Shown: positions 26,403 through 35,237, counted from the first letter of the stretch. The stretch: 40,753 bases of DNA from Leptolyngbyaceae cyanobacterium RM1_1_2 (GCA_012032345.1 JAAUQI010000042.1:1-40753), one strand, 5' to 3'. The notes: generated from the letters alone by a model not told the origin. A program made the numbers and translations.

Positions 26403-28604
26403 ATGGAGCTACAAATTTGGCCGGGTAAATCTCACCCACTGGGGGCTACCTGGGACGGTGACGGCACTAATTTTGCTCTTTTCTCAGAGAATGCAATTCG
26501 AGTCGAGCTGTGCCTGTTTGACGAAGCTGATCAGGAGACGCGGGTGCCGCTGCCGGAGGTCAGTAACTTTGTCTGGCACTGCTATATTCCAGGGGTTCAC
26601 CCCGGCCAGCGCTATGGGTTTCGGGTTTATGGGCCGCATCAGCCTGAGCAGGGCGATCGCTTTAACTTCAACAAGCTGCTGATTGATCCCTATGCCAAAG
26701 CCTTGGCGGGAGATGTGATTCACAGCAGCGAAATTTTTGGCTATCCGGTAGAGCAGCTGTCTGACTTAGACTGCGATCTGCTGCGTGATAAGCAAGACGA
26801 TGCTGAGTTTATTCCTAAAGCCATCGTAATTGATCCCAGCTTTGACTGGGAGGGCGATCGCTTTCCTAAAACGCCCTGGTACCAGACCATCATCTACGAA
26901 ACCCACGTCAAAGGGTTCACCCAGCAGCACCCCGATATTCCACCAGAGCTGCGAGGAACCTATGCGGGTTTGGGCCATCCGGCGGCGATCGCTCACCTAC
27001 AGTCTCTCGGCGTTACGGCAGTCGAATTGCTGCCGGTTCACCACTTCAACCGCTATCCGGGTCATCTTGTCGGCGTTGGGCTGCACAACTACTGGGGCTA
27101 CGATTCTCTCGCTTACTTTGCCCCTTATGCTGGCTACAGCAGCGCTGGCGTCCACGGCCAGCAGGTGCAAGAGTTTAAGCAGATGGTGAAAGCCCTGCAC
27201 AAAGCCGGAATTGAAGTAATTTTAGACGTGGTGTATAACCACACAGGGGAAGGCAACCAGCTCGGCCCAACGCTGACCCTGCGCGGCATCGACAACGCCG
27301 CTTACTACCGCCTTAGCGAGGAAGACCCCCGCTACTACATCGACTTCACTGGCTGCGGCAATTCCTTGAACGTTCGCCATCCGCAGGTGCTAAAGCTGAT
27401 TATGGACAGCCTGCGCTACTGGGTGCTGGAGATGCATGTAGACGGGTTCCGCTTTGACCTGGCTTCGGCCCTAGCGCGAGAGCTGTATGAGGTCAATAAT
27501 CTAGCGGCTTTCTTTGACATTATTCACCAGGATCCAGTGCTGTCGGTGACCAAGCTGATTGCTGAACCTTGGGATTTGGGCGAGGGCGGCTATCAGGTGG
27601 GCAATTTTCCGCTGCTGTGGTCAGAGTGGAACGGTAAGTACCGCGATATCATGCGCGACTTTTGGCGAGATCAGCCCTGCCGCTTGGGTGAGTTTGCCTT
27701 TCGGATAACGGGCAGCTCAGACCTGTACGAGTTTAACGGCAAGCTGCCCCACGCCAGTATCAACTTTATCACCTGCCACGATGGCTTTACCCTACGCGAT
27801 CTAGTTAGCTATAACGAAAAGCACAACGAAGCCAACGGCGAAGACAACCGCGACGGCGAGAGCCACAACCGCTCTTGGAACTGCGGTGCTGAAGGCCCGA
27901 CTGATGACGAGGAGATTTTGCAGCTCAGGCGACGGCAGCAGCGCAACCTGCTAGCGACGCTGATGCTGTCTCAGGGCGTGCCGATGATGCTGGGAGGCGA
28001 TGAGTTTGGGCGATCGCAGCGCGGCAACAACAACGGCTACTGCCAGGACAACGAAATTTCCTGGTTTGACTGGGATTTGTCAGCAGAAAGCGCTGAACTG
28101 TTAAACTTTACCCGACAGCTGATTCAATTCCGCCGTCAGCATCCGGTCTTTTGTCGGCGGGATTGGTTTCAGGGCCGAGAAATTCACGGCTCTGGCGTGG
28201 TGGATATTAGCTGGTTCAACCCTGACGGCACGGCGATTCGAGACGATGGCTGGCACGACCACTCTGCTAAAGCGATTGGGGTTTTTCTTAACGGTGAAGA
28301 ACTGCGAACCCCCAATGCCCAAGGCAAGCGCGTAGTCGATGACAGCTTTTTGCTATTTTTCAACGCCCAGGCTGACCTCGTCGAGTTTGCCATTCCGACA
28401 ACGCTGCAGCAGCAGGCGTGGCAGGTGACTTTAGATACCAAGGCAGGCGGCTTTGTCACGGATGGCAAACAGTACGGCAAAGCCGACCAGGTACCCGTAG
28501 CGGGGCAGTCGCTGATAATTTTGCACTGTCCGCTCTGTTTCAAGACCGCTGACTGCGGCGATGAGTCAGTGCAGGTGATTACCTGCGCCACAGACAACAT
28601 GTGA
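26403..28604 (+). CDS. glgX: Glycogen debranching enzyme GlgX (isoamylase type)
   Basis: The 733-residue GH13 enzyme cleaves alpha-1,6 branches of glycogen. A CBM48 domain (about residues 5-95, [20 protein letters not shown]) precedes the barrel, with [14 protein letters not shown], the nucleophile in [11 protein letters not shown], the acid/base Glu in [13 protein letters not shown] and the third acid in [22 protein letters not shown] 26403 begins the conserved sequence and has GGGAGT 5-10 bases upstream. A GTG at 26391 would add four residues. The alkyltransferase-like gene starts 2 bp after the stop, and a GH13 amylase follows, so this is probably a glycogen breakdown operon. Confidence 0.95.
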   Translation: MELQIWPGKSHPLGATWDGDGTNFALFSENAIRVELCLFDEADQETRVPLPEVSNFVWHCYIPGVHPGQRYGFRVYGPHQPEQGDRFNFNKLLIDPYAKALAGDVIHSSEIFGYPVEQLSDLDCDLLRDKQDDAEFIPKAIVIDPSFDWEGDRFPKTPWYQTIIYETHVKGFTQQHPDIPPELRGTYAGLGHPAAIAHLQSLGVTAVELLPVHHFNRYPGHLVGVGLHNYWGYDSLAYFAPYAGYSSAGVHGQQVQEFKQMVKALHKAGIEVILDVVYNHTGEGNQLGPTLTLRGIDNAAYYRLSEEDPRYYIDFTGCGNSLNVRHPQVLKLIMDSLRYWVLEMHVDGFRFDLASALARELYEVNNLAAFFDIIHQDPVLSVTKLIAEPWDLGEGGYQVGNFPLLWSEWNGKYRDIMRDFWRDQPCRLGEFAFRITGSSDLYEFNGKLPHASINFITCHDGFTLRDLVSYNEKHNEANGEDNRDGESHNRSWNCGAEGPTDDEEILQLRRRQQRNLLATLMLSQGVPMMLGGDEFGRSQRGNNNGYCQDNEISWFDWDLSAESAELLNFTRQLIQFRRQHPVFCRRDWFQGREIHGSGVVDISWFNPDGTAIRDDGWHDHSAKAIGVFLNGEELRTPNAQGKRVVDDSFLLFFNAQADLVEFAIPTTLQQQAWQVTLDTKAGGFVTDGKQYGKADQVPVAGQSLIILHCPLCFKTADCGDESVQVITCATDNM

Positions 28605-28606
28605 GC

Positions 28607-28957
28607 ATGAAAACCTACGATCGCATTTATGAGATTGTGCGGCAAATCCCGGCGGGACGGGTCGCTACCTACGGGCAAGTGGCTGAGCTAGCCGGACTGT
28701 TTGGTAAACCTCGGCTGGTGGGCTATGCCCTATACCGCGTCACTGCCGACTCTGATATTCCCTGGCAGCGAGTCATCAACGCTCAGGGAGAAGTCTCTCA
28801 CTCATCACTGCGCCACGGCAGCGACTATTTGCAAAGGGAGCTTTTGGAAGCTGAAGGGATTGCTTTTAGCCCGTCCGGTCAGGTTGCTCTGAGCCAGTAC
28901 CGCTGGCGGCCACCGCTAGCGCTGCTGCAGGAGATTGAATCTGGCTATCTCGGCTGA
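28607..28957 (+). CDS. Alkyltransferase-like protein (ATL)
   Basis: The 116-residue protein has the MGMT/Ada C-terminal DNA-binding fold: IPAGRVATYGQVAELAG and LVGYALYRV with the Arg finger region. The catalytic motif PCHR reads P-W-Q-R at residues 52-55 (DIPWQRVINAQGE), so the methyl-accepting Cys is replaced by Trp. This defines ATL proteins (Atl1/YbaZ type), which bind O6-alkylguanine and recruit nucleotide excision repair instead of removing the alkyl group. The start is ATG 28607, 2 bp behind the glgX stop. Coupling to glycogen genes is odd and may be positional only. Confidence 0.9.
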   Translation: MKTYDRIYEIVRQIPAGRVATYGQVAELAGLFGKPRLVGYALYRVTADSDIPWQRVINAQGEVSHSSLRHGSDYLQRELLEAEGIAFSPSGQVALSQYRWRPPLALLQEIESGYLG

Positions 28958-29022
28958 GCTTTGCTGAAATGGCAGCAATCTCGTTAATCTAACCAGTAGA
29001 AGTGCAAGTATAGAAAGTATTG

Positions 29023-30473
29023 ATGGACGTTAAAACGCCGGACTGGGTCAAACACGCAGTCTTTTATCAGATTTTTCCTGACCGTTTTGCTCGTACCGAG
29101 CGAGTACACAACAAGCCTGAGATGGCAGTGGCGCTGGAACCGTGGACGTCTCCACCCACGATGACGGGCTACAAAGGTGGCGACCTGTGGGGAGCCATTG
29201 ATCGGCTTGATTATCTAAAAGATCTGGGCATCACGGCGCTCTACCTCACCCCTATTTTTCAGTCGCCCTGCAACCATCGCTACCATACCCACGACTATTA
29301 CCAGGTTGATCCGCTGCTGGGAGGCAATGAAGCCTTTGATGATTTTCTCAAGGCAGCTCATCAGCGCGATATGAAGGTCGTGCTAGACGGAGTTTTTAAT
29401 CACGCCAGCCGGGGCTTCTTTTTCTTTAACGATATTTTAGAGAACGGGCCTTATTCTCCCTGGCTGGACTGGTTTCAGGTGAATCAGTGGCCGCTATCTG
29501 CCTACGACGGTGCCCTCCCGGCCAACTATTTGGGCTGGGCTGATAATCGGGCGCTGCCTCAGTTTCGCCACAGCAATCCGGCGGTGCGAGAGTACATTAT
29601 GCAGATTGCCGAACACTGGCTCAGGGTGGGCATTGACGGCTGGCGGCTAGATGTCCCCTTTGAAATTAAGGAAGCCGGTTTTTGGCAGGAATTCCGCGAT
29701 CGCGTTAAAGCCATTAACCCAGAAGCCTACATTGTTGGTGAAGTCTGGACAGATGCGCGGCAGTGGCTCGACGGCACCCAGTTTGATGCCGTCATGAACT
29801 ATCTCTTTACCGGGCCAGCGCTGCGTTTGCCGCAGGCGATCGCGTGGTGATGAAATATGTAGAAGGGCCAGAATATTACCCCTACCCGGCCCTAGACGCA
29901 GCGGGCTACAGGGCCAAAGTTGAGCACCTGCTTCAGCTTTACCCCTGGGAGATTCAGCTAGCTCAGCTCAACCTGCTCTCCAGTCACGATATTGCCCGGG
30001 CGCTGACGGTAGTTGCAGAAGACCAGACCAGTTTCGAGCTGGCAGTCCTGCTACAGATGACTTTTCCGGGGCCACCCAGTATCTACTATGGCGATGAGGT
30101 GGGCCTCGCGGGGGGCACCGACCCCGACAACCGCTACAGCTTCCCGGCTGAGAAAGACTGGAACTTGGACTTGCTCAGTACCCACAAAGACCTGATCGCC
30201 CTCCGTCATGCCCACCCGGCCTTGAGAACCGGCAGCTATGAGACTTTGGCCACCGAGGGGCTGTGCTATGTGTTTAAGCGATCGCTGCCCGAGGAAACTG
30301 TGCTGGTGGCCGTCAACGTGGGTGAGTCAGCCGTGACTGTTGAGCTAACCAGAGCGCAGCTAGGCTCAGACAGTCCGCTGCAAAAAACGCTCTATGGCTC
30401 TGGTAAAGGAGTCTGGCAGAACGAAAGCCTGAGGCTGACGGTTCCGGTTCGCAGCGGTTTGGTGATGGGCTAA
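29023..30473 (+). pseudogene. GH13 alpha-amylase/neopullulanase-like, one frameshift
   Basis: Two frames form one about 483-residue GH13 enzyme. The first, from ATG 29023, includes [45 protein letters not shown], the nucleophile in [11 protein letters not shown] and the acid/base in [13 protein letters not shown]. It breaks after [10 protein letters not shown]. The second resumes as [14 protein letters not shown] in the next frame and carries LLSSHDIARAL and the C-terminal beta domain to 30473. One missing base at about 29821-29825, 11-15 bp before a GCGATCGC octamer (29836-29843), explains the break. All catalytic residues are present, so this is either sequencing error or a fresh pseudogene. 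Substrate would be maltodextrins. It ends with a strong hairpin terminator. Confidence 0.82.
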
Positions 30474-30497
30474 GTACCTACAGTTACGGGTTGGGCA

Positions 30498-30514
30498 GGT
30501 GGGCAGTGCCCACC
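30498..30514. repeat. Small dispersed palindrome
   Basis: GGTGGGCA-G-TGCCCACC is an 8-bp-arm palindrome with one central base. A closely similar palindrome (AGTGGGCA-G-TGCCCACT) lies at 35735-35751, and a related hairpin at 36660-36680. All three are intergenic. Confidence 0.7.
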
Positions 30515-30524
30515 CTACTTGGTG

Positions 30525-30578
30525 GTGGCAGCGATCGCCTGTGATGCCATAAAAAGGCGATCGCTGCCACTCTTTTAT
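30525..30578 (+). terminator. Hairpin terminator containing two HIP1 octamers
   Basis: Arms GTGGCAGCGATCGCCT (30525-30540) and AGGCGATCGCTGCCAC (30555-30570) are perfectly complementary over 16 bp with a 14-base loop, followed by TCTTTTATTCTTT. It lies 52 bp after the GH13 stop and is a plausible Rho-independent terminator. Each arm contains a full GCGATCGC. Confidence 0.75.
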
Positions 30579-30585
30579 TCTTTAT

Positions 30586-30663
30586 CTACTCTACCCAGAC
30601 TCGCTTGGTGACAATGGCAAACCACTCGTTGGGGCGTCCGGTGGGTGTGGGGTCGCTCCAGAT
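30586..30663 (-). pseudogene. 3'-end fragment of an unidentified gene
   Basis: On the minus strand a frame of about 25 codons reads WSDPTPTGRPNEWFAIVTKR followed by VWVE and a TAG stop at 30586-30588. The composition is protein-like, but the upstream part is replaced by the GA-rich repeat at 30661. It looks like the cut-off end of a gene whose body was lost. I cannot name the family. Confidence 0.35.
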
Positions 30664-30760
30664 GAAGGCAGAAGGATGAAGGCAGAAGGGTGAATAGGAT
30701 GTCGATTACGTAAAGATTCAGCGATCTGAGCTGTTCTAACCAAACTGCGGTTTGCTACAC
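30661..30760 (+). repeat. Dispersed GA-rich repeat, copy B
   Basis: This is the second copy of the repeat at 1731-1864, in the same orientation, with a shorter GAAGGCAGAAGGATGAA part followed by the ACGTAAAGATTCAGCGAT core and AACCAAACTGCGGTTTGCTA. It ends about 100 bp before the NACHT gene and lies at the border between core genes and the accessory island. Confidence 0.8.
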
Positions 30761-30859
30761 ACTGAGCGTGAAAACGACACTTGAGCGTGAAATCTCTGGC
30801 ATCTCCCTAACAGGGATGCAATATTGGAGATAGTATTCGGTCACTTCTGAAATCTCAGT

Positions 30860-33517
30860 ATGCTGGAATGGTTGGCGGCCACAACAGGCATAGAGCTAGG
30901 CAAGCTGGTGCTAGAGCAGGTTCTTGATTTGAGTAAGCCTGTCCTAGAGGGGTATGTTCAGGATTTTTTCAAAGATAGCCTGAGTAGCGGAGTCAGCCGA
31001 CTCAATGCCACAGCACTGAAAACACCGATGGCGGAATCAGTTGGCTACTTTATCAAGCGATTTATTAAAGAGCTTCAGATTAACGACGTTCCCGAAACCA
31101 GTATTCAGCATCACTACAAAGCAGCGATTAAGAAGTTTGTGCAGGATAGGTTGGTGCGCCCCATTCTGGGAAAAGCCTTTGACAAGGATTGCAAACAAAT
31201 TGATTACGGGCAGTTAGAACAAATTTGGACACAACAGTATCAAGACTCTGGATGGCAATTCCCCTCAGAGGAGTTTGATTGGCGGGGTGTTTGCAAGGAA
31301 TATGTGTATGAGGTCAAGGGCATTGTTAAAGCGAATTCAGAGTTGCGATCGCTCCTCGAAACCGATCTACTAGAAGACATTGCCCGCAATACCGCCCAAC
31401 TTTCACCGGGCTTTGATGTTGAGACTTATCGAGCCAGTTTGCAGTCTAGCTATGGCTATCTAAAGCTGTATACCCTTGATAGCACCGATCGCGTCGATGC
31501 CATCAAGTTATGGGCAATGTTCATTGAGCAAACGGTGCGAGAAGCTTTGCCCCCCATGCGCTACGACCTGCCTTTGGATGTGAAACGACAACTACAAGCC
31601 GCAGGACAACTCGAAGCAGATTTATCACCTGAAGCCCTAGAGCATTATCGCCATGAGTATTTTCAGCAACCTGCACGAAAGGTTTTAGAAGCAGCAGCAG
31701 ATTCGCAGCGAGCGGTGATTTTAGGAGATCCAGGATCGGGTAAATCCAGTCTGTTGCAATATCTGGCACTGGAATGGGTCGAGGGTAAAACCGAGAAACT
31801 GCCTTTATTGATTGAGTTACGGGAATTTGCCATCAATCCATCTGCTAACTTCCTCGAATTTCTACATCGAGGTCGGGGCGTGGACTGGCAGTTTGACCAG
31901 CAGCAACTTCATCAGCATTTGCTGGAGTCTCCTACGCTGGTGATGTTTGATGGCTTGGATGAGGTGTTCGATCGCGCCACCCAATCGACCGTCATTGACG
32001 ATATTATTCGCTTTTCCCAGCAATATCTCAAAGCTCAGGTGCTAGTCACGTCTCGCATCATTGGATATAACCCCGATCGCCTCCAGCACAGCAGTTTTCG
32101 TCACTTCACAATTCAATCCCTGGATACCACCGAAATTCACGAGTTCATCGATCGCTGGTATGACCTATCGATGGGCAGCGATCCTGATAAAGTGCGGCTG
32201 AAGCAACGATTGAAGGATGCGATCGCTAATTCTCAAGCGATCGCCAACCTAGCAGATAATCCGCTGTTGCTGACGATGATGGCAATTCTAAATCGGCGAC
32301 AGGAGCTACCGCGCGATCGCGCTGATCTCTACGACCAGGCTTCACGGGTATTGCTCTATCACTGGGATGTGGATCACAAGCGATTGCAGATTCCGATAGA
32401 TGCGATCGGGCGGCGAGAGAAACAAGAGATGTTGCGCCTGATTGCCTATGAAATGCAGGCAGGAGAGGAAGGTCTGAAGGGCAATTTGATCAGTAGCGAT
32501 CGTCTCACCCGTATTTTGACTGACTATTTGCGCGATCAGGGCTTCAGCGAATCTCGCGAAAAAGCTAATCGGTTGATTCAACAACTGCGCGAACGGAACT
32601 TCATCCTCTGCTATCGCGGAGCCGATACCTACGGCTTCATGCATCGCACCTTTTTAGAATATTTCTGTGCGGTTGAAGTTGTCCATCGTTTTGAGAAACA
32701 ACGCACTCTCACTTTTGAACAATTGCGAGATGAGGTGTTTGGTCAGCATTGGCAAGATGAAACCTGGCATGAGGTACTAAAACTTATTATCTCAAGGATT
32801 AATAGTGATTTTGGGAATCAAATTGTAAATCTTCTGTTAGGGCAAGATCACAAGCAAAAAGAGCACTTATTTCTAAACGTTGTTCTTGCTGCCGACTGCT
32901 TTCTGGAAATTAGACATAGAAGTATCTTCGAAGATACAGAATCAAAGATCATAAAATTCCTCAAAGGTCTGGCTCAATATACGTTAATCCCTGGAGATTT
33001 CTGGATATCTATTTTGGAGTTTCAGCTAAGAGCAATAGACAGGATAGCCAAAATCCGAAAATCCAAGGACAGCTTAGTATGGCTAGATGAATTTATTTCG
33101 TCAAACGATGAATCATTAGTGAAAACTTCAGCTCTACAGATCATAGGGCAATACTTTTATGATTTCCCAGAAGCATCATGCATCCTAAAAAAACACTCTA
33201 AAGATAATAGAGATTCTCGGATTCGACGAGCTGCACTAGAAGAATTAATCCAAAGCTATGTAGAAAACCCTGAAATCTTCGAGCTTTTGTGCAATCTTAC
33301 AGTTGAAGATCCCTTTCAATCTGACATAGAGACGCTAATGATTAATCCTCGTAAAATTGCTCTCCGTGCTCTCCTTAACCATTATTCCACCCATCCCCAA
33401 ACGAGCGAACTGCTGCGCGATCGCGCCATCAATGACCCCGATGAGCAACTGCGAGAATGGGCACAGGAGCAGTTGCAAAAGATGGAGACTCAGGGAGAAT
33501 CAACTGAATGGACTTGA
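30860..33517 (+). CDS. NACHT-domain NTPase with C-terminal HEAT repeats
   Basis: The 885-residue protein is a STAND NTPase of the bacterial NACHT (NLR-like) class. An about 280-residue helical N-terminal region, not recognised as a known effector, is followed by Walker A GDPGSGKSSLLQYLALEW (residues 289-296 core) and Walker B VMFDGLDEVFDRA (Asp364, Asp367, Glu368). The winged-helix end of the module follows (ETYGFMHRTFLEYF-like region near 590-605, TYGFMHRTFLEYFCA). The C-terminus from about 730 carries HEAT-like repeats and ends in RDRAINDPDEQLREWAQEQL. Many bacterial NACHT proteins act in anti-phage defence, and ligand sensing by the HEAT tail is inferred. The stop overlaps the PIN gene by 10 bp, suggesting translational coupling. 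The stretch at about 32800-33350 is noticeably more AT-rich. Confidence 0.88.
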   Translation: MLEWLAATTGIELGKLVLEQVLDLSKPVLEGYVQDFFKDSLSSGVSRLNATALKTPMAESVGYFIKRFIKELQINDVPETSIQHHYKAAIKKFVQDRLVRPILGKAFDKDCKQIDYGQLEQIWTQQYQDSGWQFPSEEFDWRGVCKEYVYEVKGIVKANSELRSLLETDLLEDIARNTAQLSPGFDVETYRASLQSSYGYLKLYTLDSTDRVDAIKLWAMFIEQTVREALPPMRYDLPLDVKRQLQAAGQLEADLSPEALEHYRHEYFQQPARKVLEAAADSQRAVILGDPGSGKSSLLQYLALEWVEGKTEKLPLLIELREFAINPSANFLEFLHRGRGVDWQFDQQQLHQHLLESPTLVMFDGLDEVFDRATQSTVIDDIIRFSQQYLKAQVLVTSRIIGYNPDRLQHSSFRHFTIQSLDTTEIHEFIDRWYDLSMGSDPDKVRLKQRLKDAIANSQAIANLADNPLLLTMMAILNRRQELPRDRADLYDQASRVLLYHWDVDHKRLQIPIDAIGRREKQEMLRLIAYEMQAGEEGLKGNLISSDRLTRILTDYLRDQGFSESREKANRLIQQLRERNFILCYRGADTYGFMHRTFLEYFCAVEVVHRFEKQRTLTFEQLRDEVFGQHWQDETWHEVLKLIISRINSDFGNQIVNLLLGQDHKQKEHLFLNVVLAADCFLEIRHRSIFEDTESKIIKFLKGLAQYTLIPGDFWISILEFQLRAIDRIAKIRKSKDSLVWLDEFISSNDESLVKTSALQIIGQYFYDFPEASCILKKHSKDNRDSRIRRAALEELIQSYVENPEIFELLCNLTVEDPFQSDIETLMINPRKIALRALLNHYSTHPQTSELLRDRAINDPDEQLREWAQEQLQKMETQGESTEWT
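33388..33480 (+). repeat. HEAT-tail repeat R1 (within NACHT gene)
   Basis: This is the terminal HEAT unit of the NACHT gene (THPQTSELLRDRAINDPDEQ and onward). Its DNA is the reference for three downstream copies at 34167, 34561 and 35238. Bases 33416-33460 are identical to 34594-34638. Confidence 0.9.
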
Positions 33518-33951
33518 TTTACCTGGACTACAACTGCTTTCAGCGAAGATTTGATGACCCTAACCAGATTCGCATTCAAATTGAAGCGCTAGCCTGCCAA
33601 GAAATCTTCAATCGGGCAGAAGCTCAAACAGTCCAGTTAATCTGGTCGTTTATGCATGAAGACGAGACGCTACTCTGCCCATTTCCAGAACGACAGGAGT
33701 TTGCTCTGGAACTTTCCACCCTGTGTCAGATTAGAATTGGCCCAAAAGACGCTATTTCCAGCCTTGCCCAACAATTAATGCAGCAAGGTAGATTCTCGGC
33801 AAAGGATATCTTGCATGTGGCCTGTGCCAGCTATGCTAATGCAAACTTCTTTCTCACCTGTGATGATGCCCTGATGCGACAAGCCAAGAAGCTTACATTA
33901 GCTTGTGAAGTCCTGAATCCAGTTGATTATATTCGGAGAGAAACCCCGTGA
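33508..33951 (+). CDS. PIN-domain protein (putative VapC-type toxin)
   Basis: The 147-residue product starts IYLDYNCFQRRFDD, with the first PIN acid Asp7, and continues with SAKDILHVACASYANANFFL (Asp100) and TCDDALMRQAKKL (Asp119/Asp120), the standard Mg-binding quartet of PIN nucleases. Such proteins usually cut RNA as toxins. Its ATG lies inside the last codons of the NACHT gene, and its stop overlaps the next start as GTGA. The order is toxin first, then the small partner. An alternative is that it is a nuclease effector of the NACHT protein and not an independent toxin. Confidence 0.82.
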   Translation: MDLIYLDYNCFQRRFDDPNQIRIQIEALACQEIFNRAEAQTVQLIWSFMHEDETLLCPFPERQEFALELSTLCQIRIGPKDAISSLAQQLMQQGRFSAKDILHVACASYANANFFLTCDDALMRQAKKLTLACEVLNPVDYIRRETP

Positions 33952-34160
33952 CAGATCCTACACAAACCCTGAATGATGCTCAACTTCGAGTTAAAGCACT
34001 TGCTACTCTCAAACAAGAACTTGGGATGGCAGCTACTCTGCGCTTTCTGGCATTAATCAACCAAAACTCGACTGACTATGTAGAAATTTCTCGTCAGATC
34101 TATGAAGGACAGCAATTAGACGAAATTTTTTCTAGAGCTAAACAAAACTGGAAAGGTTAG
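33948..34160 (+). CDS. Small partner of PIN protein, putative antitoxin
   Basis: The 70-residue helical protein (DAQLRVKALATLKQELGMAA, FLALINQNSTDYVEISRQIY) starts with GTG at 33948 overlapping the PIN stop. Size, position and coupling fit an antitoxin. I do not see a ribbon-helix-helix or HTH motif, and the family is not recognised with certainty. It ends 6 bp before repeat copy R2. Confidence 0.65.
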   Translation: MTDPTQTLNDAQLRVKALATLKQELGMAATLRFLALINQNSTDYVEISRQIYEGQQLDEIFSRAKQNWKG

Positions 34161-34166
34161 GATTTT

Positions 34167-34274
34167 TCCCATCCCAGAATCCTCGAACTGTGGCATGAAA
34201 AAGCAGCCAAAAACCCCGGTGAGCAACTGCGAGAATGGGTACAGGAGCAATTAAAGGAACTAGAAGAGAAATAG
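34167..34274 (+). repeat. HEAT-tail repeat R2
   Basis: Translated, it reads HPRILELWHEKAAKNPGEQL followed by REWVQEQLKELEEK and a stop at 34272-34274. This is the same HEAT unit as the NACHT C-terminus, with more divergence (GAGCAACTGCGAGAATGGG is exact). It has no start codon or upstream domain, so it is a coding remnant. Confidence 0.85.
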
Positions 34275-34322
34275 TAGGAACAAGTTTAGAGGCAAATAAA
34301 ACTTAGATTTTAGGAGGGAAAA

Positions 34323-34550
34323 GTGGAAATCCAAAACTTGAAAGCACTGATCAAAGAAAGTATGCGAGAGGTTTTGCGGGAAGAGCGGTTAACGCTCTGA
34401 AAAGTTTTGATACCTTATGTTGATGATGCCGAACAAGCAGAACTAGAAGCCGAGTTTGGTACACCCAGTGATTACGCGGAAGAGGAAACTGTTAATCTGA
34501 CTAACTGGATAAAACTTGGGAATAGGAGTGATGATTACAAGCAAGGATAA
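34323..34550 (+). pseudogene. Small antitoxin-like gene with in-frame TGA
   Basis: A strong ribosome-binding site (TAGGAGGG, 34311-34318) precedes GTG 34323. The frame reads MEIQNLKALIKESMREVLRE and ERLTL, then TGA at 34398-34400, and continues in the same frame with KVLIPYVDDAEQAELEAEFG to TAA 34550. The total is 76 codons. The whole resembles small cyanobacterial antitoxins of the type MEI-LK-LI-ES-REVLREER, in which a Cys commonly stands where the TGA is. A TGC to TGA change is the simplest explanation. No partner toxin follows; repeat R3 begins 11 bp later. Confidence 0.7.
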
Positions 34551-34560
34551 CCAGTTCCCA

Positions 34561-34710
34561 TGATTTCACCCATCCCAAAATTCCTGAACTACTCGCGATC
34601 GCGCCATCAATGACCCCGATGAGCAACTGCGAGAATGGACACAGGAGCAATTAGAGAAATTAAACATTCAAAATGCAAAATCAAAAATGGAGGAGGCACA
34701 ACTAAATTAA
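34561..34710 (+). repeat. HEAT-tail repeat R3
   Basis: The unit begins DFTHPKIPELL, loses one base just before CGCGATCGCG (about 34593), then continues RDRAINDPDEQLREWTQEQL and runs out to a TAA at 34710. Bases 34594-34638 are identical to 33416-33460 in the NACHT gene. No start codon or upstream domain is present. The stop is 1 bp before the next gene's GTG. Confidence 0.88.
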
Positions 34711-34711
34711 C

Positions 34712-34998
34712 GTGCATGTGATTACTCGTAGGCGACTTAACGAATTTGCCAAACTTCATCTAGATGTTAAGAGCGCTCTGGCTCAGTGGTACAAAATTAT
34801 TAAACAGAATGAGTTTGCATCATTTGTTGAACTGCGTAAATTATTCCCATCGGCTGATCGAGTTGGCAAGTTGACAGTTTTCAATGTCGGAGGCAATAAG
34901 GCTAGACTCATTGCTGCAATTCACTATAACCGAAAAAGGTTTACATTCGGGCTGTATTAACTCATACAGAATACGATGAAGGGGGATGGAAAGAATAA
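34712..34998 (+). pseudogene. HigB-like toxin with C-terminal frameshift
   Basis: The frame from GTG 34712 reads HVITRRRLNEFAKLHLDVKS, then FPSADRVGKLTVFNVGGNKA and RLIAAIHYNRKRFTF. This is the HigB/RelE-type mRNA interferase fold. It stops at 34960 after GLY, but the adjacent frame from 34951 gives AVLTHTEYDEGGWKE, the expected C-terminus, ending TAA 34996-34998 and overlapping the next ATG (TAATG). One missing base near 34945-34950 would restore the gene. The premature product of 82 residues lacks C-terminal active-site residues. Confidence 0.78.
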
Positions 34999-35231
34999 TG
35001 CAAAACCTTAATTTGGATCAAACAATCATAGCTTGGTTATCTCTTGCTAAAACAGTTTTTGTTCCCCACACTGAAGAGGAATATGAACATTTAGTTGAGC
35101 TGCTAGATAGTCTCATTGATCAAGTAGGTGAAGATGAAACTCATCCTCTGGCCTCAATGATGGACGTTATTGGTGTCTTAATTGAAAACTATGAAACTGA
35201 GCATGTTCCTGAGCTAGAAGGGATTACTTGA
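34998..35231 (+). CDS. HigA-like antitoxin lacking its HTH domain
   Basis: From ATG 34998, coupled to the HigB-like stop, the 77-residue product matches the N-terminal half of cyanobacterial HigA antitoxins (TEEEYEHLVELLDSLIDQVG, PLASMMDVIGVLIENYE, PELEGIT). The C-terminal XRE-type HTH that normally follows is missing. A TGA comes right after EGIT and repeat R4 begins 6 bp later. It may still bind toxin but should not bind operator DNA. The frame can also open at ATG 34986. Confidence 0.72.
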   Translation: MQNLNLDQTIIAWLSLAKTVFVPHTEEEYEHLVELLDSLIDQVGEDETHPLASMMDVIGVLIENYETEHVPELEGIT

Positions 35232-35237
35232 ACTCAC

